NCBI GenBank assembly: GCA_006384855.1 | Contig: VCJN01001799.1 | Span: 62,001 to 126,000, forward strand | Direction: 5' to 3' | Length of the DNA stretch: 64,000 nt | DNA from: Tetraselmis striata | Lineage: Eukaryota > Chlorophyta > Chlorodendrophyceae > Chlorodendrales > Chlorodendraceae | In this document: one piece after another, positions 1-12,070 of the stretch | Layout of the letters: each line of letters opens with the position of its first letter | Position numbering within the stretch: the first letter of the stretch is position 1 | Position numbers and translations under genes: made by a program | Notes under the pieces: generated by a model | What the model was told of the DNA's origin: nothing | Seen by the model: only the letters and a program-made list of their open reading frames with translations | The model's database searches: none

Positions 1-2115
1 TCAGAGCCACCGCCTCACTGGAATCCCAACGTATGCACCTGACCGACGCCATGCGAATGTACTGATGATGCTGACAGACACATGCCTGCCGCGACTTCCC
101 ACCAGCAGCCCATGGCCTGGAAGGGGCACACGTTCCATACAATCCATGTGGCTACGGGCGCCGGCACGGTATTGGTGAGAGCACTGCAAATAATAATCAC
201 CTGCCCTACATGCCACAGGTCGCATGTCGACGAAACAATAGCGGGACTGTTGCGAATAATGGTCCGATAGGTTGCGTGCGGCCCCAATGCGAGGCATATC
301 CATCGACGCGTCGATTGTTGTTCGGTCAGTACCCTGAGCCTTATCGCCGAACAGACCCGGCTGCTCGAGTATCGGCGGCGGGCATCGGGGCGGTAATGGT
401 AGCCCAACAAAGCGCTTATCTACTGAGGTGTACTACTAAGTACTATAATCCACCCAGCAAGGCAGCAAGCAAGCCACGCGGTCGTCAAGTATACAGCCGT
501 AGGATGTAAAAGATTGAATCCAACGGTGAGCCCCATCCCGACGCGACGCCCCAGCCCGGACCATACCCCGAAACCCACCGCCGCAGGCCGCAGCCGCGCA
601 GGCCCCCGCGTAGTGCCCCCCGCGCGGCCCGCCGCAGCCCGCGTGGCCCGCCGAAGGTTTATTAGTATTTATTGTAACAATGCACCCAAAAGCAATAGTA
701 CACCCGGCAACACTCTCGAACAATCGACGCATCGCTGTTTCAACTCCCAAGTTCCCTCGCAATAGTAATGAGGGTGTTTAGTATAGGTGCGCCGGCACCC
801 GTGATTGGGCGCCGCAGCAGCTCGCGATCGGGTGATAAATGCCGACAGCCGTCCTTACCATTTGGCCCACGTTCAGAAGCCATAATTCCAGGTCGCGACT
901 TGCTTGGTACGGTCTGCAGCACGGCACAAGAAAATATTGGCATTAGGGGGCCAAGGCAGGGGGATGATGGCACCAGTGCTTGCACTTGAGGAGTCTCGGA
1001 GATACGCCCTGCAGCTGCCGTGCGATGCAGCGCAAGGCAGACGCACCCACAGGCATGCCTCGGGCAGTGCGGGGGGCTACACACGCATCAGGCAGGCTAC
1101 GCACTTTGATTTGTGATTCATGTACCATTCCTTCAGGGACTCGACGCCTTTATAGTCTTCACCCAATCCGGTAACGATGAGCAGCGTGGGGATCACATCC
1201 GCATGGCCGCCCTGGCCATGCACGATAAGCCAGAACCACTGAGGACAGTACAACGGTGAGGACAAGTGCGCGCGGTGGACTATTGGCCGCACCGCATCAT
1301 CATCACCACCATCCTTCCCTTGCACTGAGTGATGCTGTAGGCTGGGGGCCCCCACCTGCACATCCCTGGGGGCATGTCCGTGCTCCTTGGCAGCCGTTGG
1401 ATGCGCATGCGCATGGGCAGGGGCCGGCATGGCCGGCTGGTGTCCTGCCCAGCGCGATAACGTGTCCCCTGGGCCACCAGGGCCTCCCCCGCCCGCAGCT
1501 GACGGTGTCCCTTCGCAATAAGCCTCGCCTTTGTGCTCCTCCATCTCTTCGTCCCGGCAGTCTTGCGGGGGCACATCCGGGACTGCGCCGCCTCCAACGG
1601 GGCCATCCTGACAGCGCAATTGTGCGTGTCGGCGGGCGCCAGAGTCAACAACTGACATATCAGAGCAACGTATCCCGTGAACACAGCGGCAATGGCGCCC
1701 CGCAAGCCCGCCCAACCCTAAGCTGGACGGCAGCCCACAAGTGAAGGTTGAGATACAGTGTATTTTGGGGGGGTGCTCACATTGGCAGGGGATTGCCCGG
1801 GCGCCTCCGCAGGCACTTCTTCCATGCTGCTCTGTTGTGGCGGTCGGCTGTCAACGGCACAGGCCGGCGGCCTGTAGGGGAGACACAGGGCAAGCCCGCG
1901 CACGCAGCAGTCGCAAACTTGGTGCCTCCCCCCCCCTCGGGATATGCACCCAAGACAATCCACGGCCATCTGGGGGAATCCTGGCGCACAGCACATGGCT
2001 TCGCCTACCACAGACAACGCGCTTGACCGCCCACAGAATGACAGCGTGCAGAGCACAGGGTTTTATGTGTTTTAGGGGTTTAGGGTTGAAAAGCCAAGCC
2101 CCAAAAACCTAAATC
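1..2115. other. No supported gene; scattered repeat remnants
   Basis: Open frames occur on both strands (for example 1077-1715 and 1280-1705 on the minus strand), but none shows a recognisable domain or clean exon borders. The stretch at about 155-310 resembles one half of the TIR element family described elsewhere in the window, and 786-802 holds the GC-rich end motif GGTGCGCCGGCACCC seen at ends of that family. A telomere-like fragment (TTTAGGGGTTTAGGG) lies near 2073-2087. Confidence 0.4.
155..310. repeat. Half-copy of the TIR/MITE-like family
   Basis: The order of motifs matches better copies: a GCCGGCAC end, then a GCCTGCC-CAGAGGTC-like block, then GTCGACGAAAC, then a GATAGGTTGCGTGCGG block followed by CCCCAAT. 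The match is diverged. Family membership comes from shared word order, not an alignment. Confidence 0.4.
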
Positions 2116-2117
<2 letters not shown>

Positions 2118-2182
<65 letters not shown>

Positions 2183-2585
2183 CGTCGAGGAACAGGGATG
2201 GGAATTTTGCATAGAGGGTTAAAGACGGCGCAAAGTTATCTTTAAAACAATCAAAATCATACTTTTAAATGTGATAGTATCTAAAGGATATACAAAATAG
2301 CACAATATATAATTTGAGTTTTAAACAAATGTGGTGTATATTGAGGCGAGTGGGCGCAACTTGAACCACACACACACACAGCGTCGAGGAACAGGGATGG
2401 GGATCTTGCATGGAGGGATAAAGGCGGCGAAAAGTTATCCTTGAAAGAATCAAAATCATACATTCAGAGATGATAGCATATAGAGGATATACAAAATAGC
2501 AAAATATACAATTTGAGGTTTGAAGAAAGGTTGTGTATATTGAGGCGAGTGGGCGCAGCTTGAACCACACACACACACACACACA
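2118..2585. repeat. CA microsatellite and 200-bp tandem duplication
   Basis: A (CA)n run of about 60 bp (2118-2180) is followed by two diverged copies of a roughly 200-bp unit. Each begins GCGTCGAGGAACAGGGATGG and ends in TTGAACCACACACAC. Copy 1 is about 2181-2380 and copy 2 about 2381-2570. Short CA runs sit at every junction, which suggests duplication by slippage or unequal exchange between the CA runs. Confidence 0.85.
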
Positions 2586-2958
2586 GGGCGCGCACCGCTG
2601 CTGGCTCGGCGCAGGCTGGGCGGCAGCCGCTGGCGCTGGGTGAAGCGCGTCGCTTGGGTCCGGGCTGCCGCCGCGCTCGTCACTGGCCGGGCCAATCCCA
2701 AGCAAGGTGACTGAGGCATCGGCAAATCCGCCGCCGGGGATGTCACTGCCCTGATCGGCGCCGTCGCGGCTCTCACCCGGAGCCTGGGCGGCATCGCCGC
2801 ACAGGCTCTGCCGCCCGCCCCCGAGCCTGCCAGACGAGGCATGATCCTCCGCGATCGGCGTCGCCGGGGTGTCAGGCGGAACGCCCTGTAAGCAAAGAGC
2901 GCCGCCGGCGCCGCTGTTAGAAGCTGCCAAATGCCGCCAGGGGCCGCGGCATACGGCA

Positions 2959-4223
2959 TCACGGCGGCAGAAAACAGCTCAAACGGCCGAGACGGGGCCG
3001 TACTTTGGGGGCGGGGCGTACTTTGCGCACATAAGCCAGCTGGTACGCTTGCTGCTTCAGCACGTCCCGCGCCTCCACCATCGCGGTGCGGAGATCGTCC
3101 ACCTCCCACCACTGCTCGCCGTCCTTCACGAAGCTGATGTAGTGACCGCGGTCAAGATTGTTGCCTTCATGGACGACGACAGCCCGGAGCTCGTATTCTG
3201 CTTCGCCGCTCTGGCTCAAGAAAGGTGTGAGGGACAATGTCTCCTGAAACACCATGTGCTCACTGACCTTCAGTGACCCGCCGTGCGCAAAGCGCTGGAG
3301 ATGCACAAAAAGTGCTCTGGGTGGCTGCAGGATCGCTTGCTGTCTGATGACATCACACCGCAGTCCGCCGCGCTCCTCGGCGCTCCACCGCGCCGCATCC
3401 CGCTCCCCAACGGGCGCAACGGCCACGGGGGCACACCGGCGCCTCGTGCAGTTGTCACACACGCGCTTGACGCCGTCGAGGACCTCATCGGCCATTTCCT
3501 TCTCGAGGGCCTCCTGCAGCAAGGAGGCGCCGATTGGGATGTGCAGGTGCAGCATCTCCTCGTCCTTTACTGCGATGTGGTGGCCGCACAACCTGCACAC
3601 CGTGGTTTGCTGCATGACCAGCTCGCACCATTCGCAGAGTCGCGCCTGTGCCGGGAAGGACGGAAAGTCAGCCTCGCCTCTGGCGGCAGGAGTCGCTTGC
3701 ACGGCACTCCCTGGGGTAGTCTCTGGTACCCACCTGGCACGCCGTGCACTTCTGGCTGTCTTGGAACCCCTGCAGGATGTACTGCAGGCATTCATTGGCA
3801 TCCTCCTGGCGACCGGGTATCATCCTATTGCCCGAGTAACGGCACAGCTCGTTTCGAAGCTCCTGCAGCTGCGATTCCGGCAGCGCCCCGTCCTGAACAT
3901 ACTGTGCGATGGCCTGCTCAAAAAGCCCGGCCATGCAAGGTTTGGGGGCAGGCTTGCCCGCGGCGCCTGGCGCAGGCGTCAACGAGCAGAGGAAGGGCCT
4001 TCAGCATCTGGATGACCGCGTTGAGGTAGCAGCTCTGGCCGACGTTGCTCAGGCCAGCCCGGCCCTGCACGCCAGCCCGAGGCCTGCCGCCCGGGCAGGC
4101 ATTGCCGCCATCTTCACCAGCACCCTGGGCTGGTGCCTCCTCCGCGTCACCGTCAGGCGGTACTCCGCCATCAGCATGGCCAAATGACCTGACCAAAGGT
4201 GGAGCAACACAGCGGGCCGTCAT
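2959..4223 (-). CDS. Ubiquitin-specific protease (USP/UCH family)
   Basis: A cysteine deubiquitinase that would cleave ubiquitin from conjugates. The Cys box GLSNVGQSCYLNAVIQML is near 4050-4000, a QEDANECLQYILQGF box (family: QQDAxEFL) near 3800, a CxxC-type zinc knuckle (RLCGHH, VCDNCTRRRC) in the middle, and the His box NNLDRGHYISFVKDGEQWWEVDD at about 3150. The active Cys and His are present. An 88-nt intron fits at 3646-3733 (donor CAG|GTGGGT, acceptor CACAG|GCGCGA, phase 0). Between the Cys box and the next block the reading frame changes near 3960-3980, and no plausible intron explains it. Either the assembly has an indel, perhaps in a C-rich run, or the gene is damaged. The start ATG at 4223 is the first in frame; an upstream exon is possible. 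The frame ends at 2959, and coding-like sequence in another frame continues to about 2600. Confidence 0.8.
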
Positions 4224-4229
4224 CAGCTC

Positions 4230-6915
4230 GCTGGGACTTCAAGACGCCAATATATGCATGCCATCGGATCCGGCGATATCCGTGGGGTAAGGCAGTGCAG
4301 TCAATGAGCCGCACGGTGCATGACCATGTCTCACACACCATGATTCCCCCTCCCCCACCCCCTCCCGAACAATGTCCCGGTGCTCTGACCAACGCGCACG
4401 GGAAAGTAAGGCACACAGAGGCAAGTGGGCAGAATACACACGTTTGCTGCCTCGCCGCACGCCGAGAGGCTGCTGCTTGTGGAACTGCATGGACCTGCTG
4501 CCAGTTGCTTTGGCACACGTTGGCATCGTTCGTCGGGTCGGTGCCCACCGTGCGGGATGGGCAAGCGGTGCTGTAATTGGCTTGATTGCTACCATCAGCG
4601 CAGCCACCGCCTCCTTGAGTGGTGCTGTCGTTTCTGCTGGGCACACGCCGGGGTCAAGCCATCCCAACTTACACGTAGGTGGCAGAAACTTTAAAGAGTG
4701 GTGCCTGCCCCGGCTGTGTTTTGCCACCCTTCTAGCGGTCTCCGATTACGTTGTTCTGCTGCTATTATCCGTCGACCCTTATTCTCCTGTTATTAATAAT
4801 GATAGTATTGCAAAAGTTCCATCGTAACGAACTCACTAAATGTGACTGTGATATGATTATGTCTAGTCGCTACGGGTAGTACCCGTGCGGCACCTGCTGC
4901 CGGTGCTGAATAATTGCTGATTAGCGGTTTACTGGTACGGGTGCTGTCATGCATAATCCTTCTATATCATTCGCGTACTTTTACCGCCAGTATCAGAGGA
5001 ATATGAGTACGCGGCCACGGTAGCGTAAGATAAAAAGATAATAGCAATAGGTATAGGAGAAGAATTCCAGGTATGGCCGTATGTTGCAAATAATACCGGT
5101 AATTACTACTAATACCGGTACCAGGAGCGACTACGGCGACACAATGCGCGTAGTAATAGTATACGTAATCTCATCGTAAGCCACCGATGAGCAGGACGTC
5201 AGAATGACGGGCATGAGGGGCATTCAAGCCCGGCAGGCAAAGTGCAATAATGAGTTGAATCGGGCACCGCAATGGAGGCTCCCTGGCTTGCCTTGGCAGC
5301 TTGGTGGGCGCGGGCTCCGGAAAAGCGGGGGCCATTCGCTTGGCGCCGCGGCCTGCCTCTGGTTGTTGCGGCATGCGGCCCATGCCGCGCAGAGTGCTAG
5401 CAGCACGGCGGTCGTTGGTGTCCAGGCTGTTGGCAGGCTCAGGGGCTGCAGCGGCACAGGGCGCAAGCGGTCACGGGCAGCGGGCCGGCGAGCAAGCGGA
5501 AGGCTGTGCGTGGTACCATACCCCGGATGCGGTGGGGGGATGGGATGGGTCTGACTTGGGTAGAGACAGCGCGCGCGGAGGGGGGGGGGGGGGGGGGGGG
5601 GCGGGGCGCGATGCTGCCTTAGCTATAACCCACTGGGAGGAGGAGGGGCTTGGACACACAGGAGGATGGCCGGCAGCCTGAGCTGTGATTGCACTTTGTG
5701 TTTCCCGTAGTGGGTAGAGATGACAGGCCCTGGGAGCAACTCGGTTTGAGCGAGTGGACGCAGCGGACTAGCACGTTGTAACCAATTTCGATTTTGAGGT
5801 GGGGGAATTGCGCCTGGCCGGAACGCTCTGCTTACAGCTCGGGTATGTGTCCCTTGGGCAGCAGCAACGCGTGTGGATGGCGAGGCTGCGCCACGGTTCA
5901 GTGCCAGCGGGTTGACTGACAGAGGCCCTGATCTAGCCTTAACGGGAGGCCCTGTGAAAATCAGTCAGAAAGCGCCTCGCCAAAAACAATGACTGCGCAC
6001 GACAGCAGGCTGTATAGGCATCCTGGCGATGTGACTCAATCAATGAGTAAATGGCCGCCGTCGGGTGGCTCCATGAGTGGCGGCCATGGGTGGAGGGATG
6101 CTGCATGCCTACCTGCTGGCGGGGCCGGTTGCGGCGCAGCAGGCACACCAGGGTCCTCGGCTCCCGCCGCATTCACTCTGTTCATTGAGCAACACCAAAC
6201 CAGTGAGGCGCGCCAAGCCTCACTGGCCGCTGATCCCACTTCAGCTCCACAACGCGCGCGCGCTTAGTCCGTGGAGGCGCAGCCCCCTGATGATCTGTGT
6301 TGCTGTATGCGTCACATGCTTAGATATGTTTCTGCATTTATACCTGTAAACTCGACCTGAGAAAGATACCGGGTTCATATGCACTCACGTCAGCCCGGCA
6401 CTTAGTGAGAGCGCGCGGTTGCGCGCCATGGCATGTTTGTTCTGCCAGCCGGGAAGTGCCATCGTTAATACATTTTGGACCCCCTTTTGTGATTTTACCT
6501 CTGGTCGTAATTTATGCCAACGGCTTAAATTTGCTAGAGTCAGCAGGTCCGAGAGTCGCGCCCGCAGCTCGAAAATGCTGTCTGCAGGCAGCAGGCTATT
6601 ACTGCATATGCCGCAGGCTGCCGTTGCGGGTAGTTTGAGGCGGCATGCACAGCACGGCCGGTAGTTGCACTGCACGCGGTAGAGGGCTTAAACCCGCTCT
6701 GCGCACGACGAGATGTGCAAAGCATTGTCACCCGACAGATGTCCCCAACCTTCGGTGCTGGGCTCGCAACACAAAGGGTGTTCTGCAGGGTGTTGTGGGG
6801 CTGTCGGTTTGGGGGCGGTATACACCCGGTATATACCTGTAAACTTGGGGTGTGAAAGATATCCGGTATAAGTTTTCAGCAACACAGCCAATGATCTGAC
6901 GCATCACAGGAAACA
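4230..6915. other. Intergenic, no gene recognised
   Basis: A minus-strand frame at 4239-4727 and short frames on both strands show no domain. 4740-5170 is AT-richer and frameless. A 22-base G run lies at about 5580-5601. A 35-bp motif (TATACCTGTAAACT then GAAAGATACCGG/GAAAGATATCCGG) occurs at about 6338-6371 and again at 6829-6864. Confidence 0.4.
5540..5785 (+). repeat. Dispersed repeat, copy 1
   Basis: Shares a long collinear match with 16210-16435. Common words are GGGATGGGTCTGACTT, CTTAGCTATA, GGAGGATGGCC, AGCTGTGAT, GAGCGAGTGGA and TTGTAA-CAATTTCGATTT. Copy 1 carries an expanded G run that copy 2 lacks. No terminal repeats or coding frame are visible, so the class is unknown. Confidence 0.75.
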
Positions 6916-6917
6916 GC

Positions 6918-7490
6918 TTACCCATGCGCCATGCCGTCCTCGTGCGCAGCCTCCCGCTCCTCCGCAGCCCCCCCGGCGTGTCCAGCTGCTGCTCCTTGAA
7001 TTCCCGGGGACACATCCTGGGCTCCTTGCGCTGACCCTGGATCCGTCGAAAGTGTAGGGGCCTTGTGTTGATCCAGTAGGGGGTCTCCTGCTGGTGTCTC
7101 GACTAGCAGCGTTGGCTTCTTTGCCTTAATGGAAGCGGAGCCACGCTTTCCCCTGCATGTGCTTGTGTCCGTAACAGCGCGCCTGAATGCTATGGCATCG
7201 GCGCAGCTGATAATGTGAGATCCATCCTCACACCCGTGCTCCTCTCCGGCGCAGTTCCAAGTGACCTGCCCAGGGCAGAAATCCAGCGTCCCAAGCCGCA
7301 CGACTGCCGGACAATCAAAGACACCCAAGCCGACAAGTGAGTTTGTCAGTGACATCAGCACCGCCAAGTGCCCATGCTTGAGGGTCGCCATCAGGCCTAT
7401 GGTACTTACACCAGGAAAATTAGAAGTGTTAATCTGCATCATGTACAAAGTACTGTACGAAGCTCGTCGCACGATCACGACATTCAACAT
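6918..7490 (-). CDS. Unrecognised open frame, possible exon
   Basis: A 190-residue frame with protein-like composition over its central part (motifs LGTLDFCPGQVTWNCAGEE and DGSHIISCADAIAF) and a Gly/Ala/Glu-rich end. Several paired cysteines could bind metal, but no family is recognised. A possible 5' splice site (GGT|GTAAGT) lies near 7405, so only part of the frame may be exonic. No flanking exon could be assigned. It could be a gene fragment or part of an unknown mobile element. Confidence 0.3.
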   Translation of the reverse strand: MLNVVIVRRASYSTLYMMQINTSNFPGVSTIGLMATLKHGHLAVLMSLTNSLVGLGVFDCPAVVRLGTLDFCPGQVTWNCAGEEHGCEDGSHIISCADAIAFRRAVTDTSTCRGKRGSASIKAKKPTLLVETPAGDPLLDQHKAPTLSTDPGSAQGAQDVSPGIQGAAAGHAGGAAEEREAAHEDGMAHG

Positions 7491-7789
7491 TTGACCAGGT
7501 CAACAAGCGAATATACTGTAAACCTAGCCAGGACCTCGCGTGGAATTAAGTCAAATCATACGAGAAAACTGCGAAGTGAGATTCGCAAGTGATTTGTGCA
7601 CATGCCGTATATTTCGGACCACCTCACATTCACCCACCCACATTGCGCGCGCGGGCCGGTGTAAGGGGATGATAATACCCTGAGTAAAGCCTAGTACACT
7701 TGTACCAGTGACCCGGGTACATAGAGCATCTTGAACACGGCTGACGCGACCACTGACGACATCACCTGCCGCTCGGTATTCCCACAAAT

Positions 7790-9290
7790 AGTCACCTCCG
7801 CAGCACACCGCTTGTAATACGTTCTTCACCACTCCTCAACACACCGACTCTTTGTCGACTCACACACACCTGTTCTTCCGTAGCGAGTCCCTGATCTAAT
7901 TCGTATCCCGCTCGGCGGGACACCCTCTGATGGGTATGGCACCGACGCGGAACCGGTACCTGCAGCCAAGAGTTGTCTCGAGCAGCGGCTGAGTTACCGG
8001 AAGGAAAGCGATGACGCTTTCGCAACACGGTGGCGATGTTTTTTTTTTTAGCGGAAATGTCTTTATTTGCTACGCGCCTTTTTCCGCACGCGGGAGCGTA
8101 CCACACGTCCAAACATGACAGGCCGGCAGCATGAGCAAATATTATGCAGGTGCCGTGTTCAGTACTGGGAGAGGGATGGGAGGGGTAAGGGCGCGGGGGG
8201 TACGGAGGCATCTGGTACCCACCACGCCGGTCACACTTCATGTAGAAGCCGACCCCCTTGGATTTGGCTTGATACAGGGCTGTAAATTTGTCTCTCAGAT
8301 GACTGGTTTCGAGCTGCGGCACGGGGTCGGTTGCGCCGCCAGGCTTGTCCCGGCTTGCTGGTTTCGCTGGCCCCCCGTTTCTCGCTGGTATCTCCTGCCT
8401 CGCTGGCCCGCCGCCTCGTCCAGCTTCGTCAGCCGGCTTCAGCTGCTGCAGGACATCCTTCAATATTCCTTTTTCCACAGTAGTCAAGGCATTTCCCAGC
8501 CCTTTCAGAACTTGTTGCAGACTGGTTGCCAGCTTAGGGTCCCCTTTCGTGAACTTTCTGTCCTCCCTGTTGCGGGTTTGCCAAGATGTGCAAACAGGTT
8601 AAGGAATGCACGAAGTCATGGGACATGCCACGGCAGACGCATGGATTGATCGCTTGTCAAACCAAGCGCTCCGACACAAACGCACCGGAGTACATGCTTC
8701 CGACGCCACTTGCGGTAATCCTTAGAAAATGTTGCGCTGAGGGTTGAATCGCGCAGCCCTGGGAATTCCGCCGTTTCGAAGCGCTGGTACCACTTGTCCA
8801 GCCTGATGGCGCACGGCAGATCGGGGCCTTGGTTCAGGGGCCAAGGGGCAGGGGCGTTGGGGCTGGCGAGCGCCATGACTGGCCGCAGCAGCGCTGGGTG
8901 TGCATGCAGATGAAATGATCAAATGAACAATCATGCATGAGACCGCTGAGCGCCTCACCACGCAGTCGCCTCTTCCGTGAGGCATAGCAGTAATGCATGG
9001 TACCCTCCCTTTCCTTTTCGCTCTACTTGAGCAAGGTACATGATCCGCTCCAAGCCGACTGGGATCTTTTCGCCCCTCAGCAGGCCAGCCTTAACTTTGG
9101 AGGAGCGGGGCACCAGGCGCATGCGCATCTGCTTGCGCTCTGGCACTGCCTCGCGGGAAATTCCACCGTTCATGCTCGCGTTGCTCCTGATACAAGCGCG
9201 GGGAAGGCGGCGATCAGCTCAGCGGGCGCCGTAACAGTGGGCCGAAAAGGTGGCCGCCGAGGAAGCAAGCCATGGCAGGTTGGATGAAGC
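7790..9290 (-). other. Coding-like fragments of an unrecognised gene
   Basis: Reading down the minus strand, three coding-like stretches follow each other in different frames. 9173-8955 is basic, with RSSKVKAGLLRGEKIPVGLE. 8876-8700 has DKWYQRFETAEFPGLRDSTL and KDYRKWRRKHVL. 8590-8230 has NREDRKFTKGDPKLATSLQQ, then TVEKGILKDVLQQLK, then LRDKFTALYQAKSKGVGF. Frame changes may be introns or decay. The content resembles a mobile-element or host gene of unknown family, and I do not assign a function. Confidence 0.35.
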
Positions 9291-10378
9291 AAGGCCTTGG
9301 CGGTGCGTTGCATGGCGAATCGGAGCGCCGGGCGGGGCCTTTGGACGGTGCGAAAGTTTGAGGCGCACTTGGTGACCAGAATGTCGGTTAACCCCTGGTA
9401 GCGACTATGTATGATGCGCCAAGTAAACGCAAACCAACCGTTACAATAGTAATTAGCTGAGCACCCCCTCGAGCACCTCTCCGCCCACCTCTGTCAGTGA
9501 GTGCAGTCTGCCGATGGGCGAAGGGTGCAGGTGGGGCAGCAATACCGAACTACGAGAGACAGAGCCAAGTAGCAACTTTGACGTCTCTCTAAAGCGGCTA
9601 GGATACCGCACCAGGCCGCCAGCGGGGGCGACAATCGCAGGACCCTGAACGTTACAGTCCATGCCATCAGTTGCAGGCGTTGCTGCAGCAGCCCGAGAGG
9701 CGTCATTCACCCAGCCGACTGGTTAAGATGCGGAAGGCAGTACGCTAGTAAAATTTAACACTACTTGTTTTCACCTTTGAATCGTGGCTTAGGTGGGGGA
9801 AGTAAGTCTCTCATCCTGTAGGCGGCCGGCGCGGAGGTCATGTTTGGGATGAGAGTACCGGTACTACAGGTATGCCACAACGCCTTCGAGACCCGTAAGC
9901 CGCCAACGACGGGTGGCGCGTGTGGTGGCGGGTTGGGGTCCGCAGCGCGAAACGGCGGGCGAACCGGCAAAGGGCGGCACCCCGGCACGCGGGGGCGGCG
10001 GACTTGCGTGCCGCTTGTTGGGGCCGCGGTAGGGCGCCAACGCGAGACTGGGCAAACCTCGCGGAGCGTCGGGTCGCTGCACGCCCGCCGCTGCGCCCTG
10101 CGGGACAGCGGCGTGATATGAAGCGGTGGTGACCTCCGGCAAGAACTGCACGCAACGGCCAGGCGCACTTGACGTGCGCTTGCTCGCTTCACACTTTCTC
10201 ATGCGCGGAGCCGAGCCCTCTCCCGCCTGTCAGGTAGAGATGCTGATAGCAACGACGAGCACAGCAGGGTTCATTAGAGGGCGCGAACGACCAGTCAATA
10301 CGCGATCGGGTATCGGGGTTACTTCATACCGAGCCGGGCGAAAACAAAGCGTGCTGGGCGCGGCACTATCGGGAGCTG
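9291..10378. other. No gene recognised
   Basis: Short overlapping frames on both strands, GC-rich around 9900-10200. No domain, repeat or RNA gene was recognised. Confidence 0.4.
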
Positions 10379-12070
10379 TTGCGTGACTATCCCTATACCG
10401 TGATGGCGTGGGAACACCGCCACGGTACATCGCCACCCATTGCCCCCGCACTAATAAACGGGATTAATGGGCATTTAACATTGGACGAACCAGTCAAGGC
10501 TCTTATTCGGCGTTTAAAAAATAATACGGCCCAGGGGCATGATGGGATTAGCGACTTTTGCGGCCGCATGATTGAGATAATGCGGAGGCTGCTTTAAAAT
10601 TGGCGATATATACGCGCCCCGAATAGCCAGTTTCGCGAGGCATTATTGCTGGTCTTAATTAACAAAAGATACGGACCAATAAGAACTATATCCCCCAGCA
10701 ATGGCGTAGCTCGGCCATAGTATCGGTGCCCCAAAAAGGCGACTCGACCGTCATGGACAACCACAGGGATATTTCGATTATGGGTGCCGCTATGAAACTT
10801 AGGATAGGTGCCGGGTCAGTTATACGCGGACGACGCTGTTGGCTCGTTCGGTAACCTGCATGCCATGTTCGCCGGGTTTCTAAAACCCTAAACCCCTAAA
10901 CCCTTCTCGCAATGGCTGGAGGCCCATTTATGGGGTTTGGGGTACTTAAGTGTGGGGTGATGGCATTAGGCCGACATTCTGACGAGACTGCGTTACACAA
11001 ACAATCTGCCCGATGGATAACGGTTCTTACTTACGGGTGTGACGTATGGGGTATGGATAGAACTAGCGGCGCAAATAAATTACAAACCGTACTCAATCAG
11101 TGCTTGCAAAGCCTTATTGGGGTGGGTAAAAACTCCCCTGGGGTGGCCATTGCACCACGACGATGCGGGACTTGGATATTGCGCCCATAGAGGCTACCAA
11201 CGGCCGCTGCGGTACGGGCTTGGGCGTTCCTCAAAGCACCCGACTTGAATACATGTATAAGTACCCGTTTGCTAGATCAGCCAAGTCGCTAACACGTTGA
11301 CGTCGGGGAACTGTGCGGTGCTTAGATCGACTAGCTAGGACGACTGTAGGGCTAGCTGAGGGGGCGCACATTCCACTTGTCTGAGTGGAGGTCATTAGTC
11401 GCGCGCGATGCCGCTAAATAAGTGAAGGCATCGGAGTGGGCGCGTTACGAATCGCCGGCATCGTTAGCACGCACTAAAACCGGGGGTATATATGTCCATG
11501 CGTCTTATGCGTCAGCCCGTTGCCACAGCACGGTGTGGGTGCCCCCGCGGGGTTGTAGCCGGGCTGCGCATTATGATGCAATTACGCACCCGAGTATTTC
11601 CCATTGCCAGACGATTGGCCTGGATTATTCATGCCATGCCCGAGCGGTTCCTTGAATAACATTGCCCTGCATGTGGCGCGGAGGTGAATCTGAGACTATC
11701 GAACATGTTGGTGGAGTAGTGCCCGCGGTGGTGGTATTTATCACCGTCATATAATTTGGGGTTGTTAGTTCCGGAGTTCAGGGATTTGATTAGTAGTCAA
11801 GCTATTGCGTCAAAACCTTAGGGCTTAACTGCCTTTATTTTGGGCGCCCGCCCTCCCTTCACGCGGCCTGGATTTTACTGGGAATGGGAACTTTTTCCAG
11901 CTATGGCGTCGAGCCCTGCCTCACACTGCCTCCTTTCTCGCACATGTATCTCTTCCCCTGAAATGCTTTATTGCTCCGCGGGTTGGGGCTTGCCCCAACT
12001 CGCATTACTCGAATGGGCCGATGCCCAAACGGGTAGGGCGGACCTTTCATGGTCAGTGCCGGGTATTTAG
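10379..12070 (+). mobile_element. Decayed LINE (non-LTR retrotransposon) remnant
   Basis: Blocks appear in the order expected for a LINE reverse transcriptase. LTLDEPVKALIRRLKNNTAQ then GHDGISDF at about 10470-10560 fits the N-terminal RT block. LYADDAVGSF at about 10819-10848 is the catalytic YADD box. LTYGCDVWGMD and LQTVLNQCLQSLIGVGKNS at 11030-11130 fit the C-terminal region. CPACG plus a later CPRWW at about 11660-11730 fits a C-terminal zinc finger. Frame changes and stops interrupt the blocks, so it cannot make a protein. The 5' and 3' ends and poly-A tail were not found. LINE clade was not determined. Confidence 0.75.

Noticed and set aside
1077-1715. Minus frame of 212 residues as a host gene
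   Set aside because: Composition is Gly/Pro/His-rich with no domain, splice context or conserved pattern.
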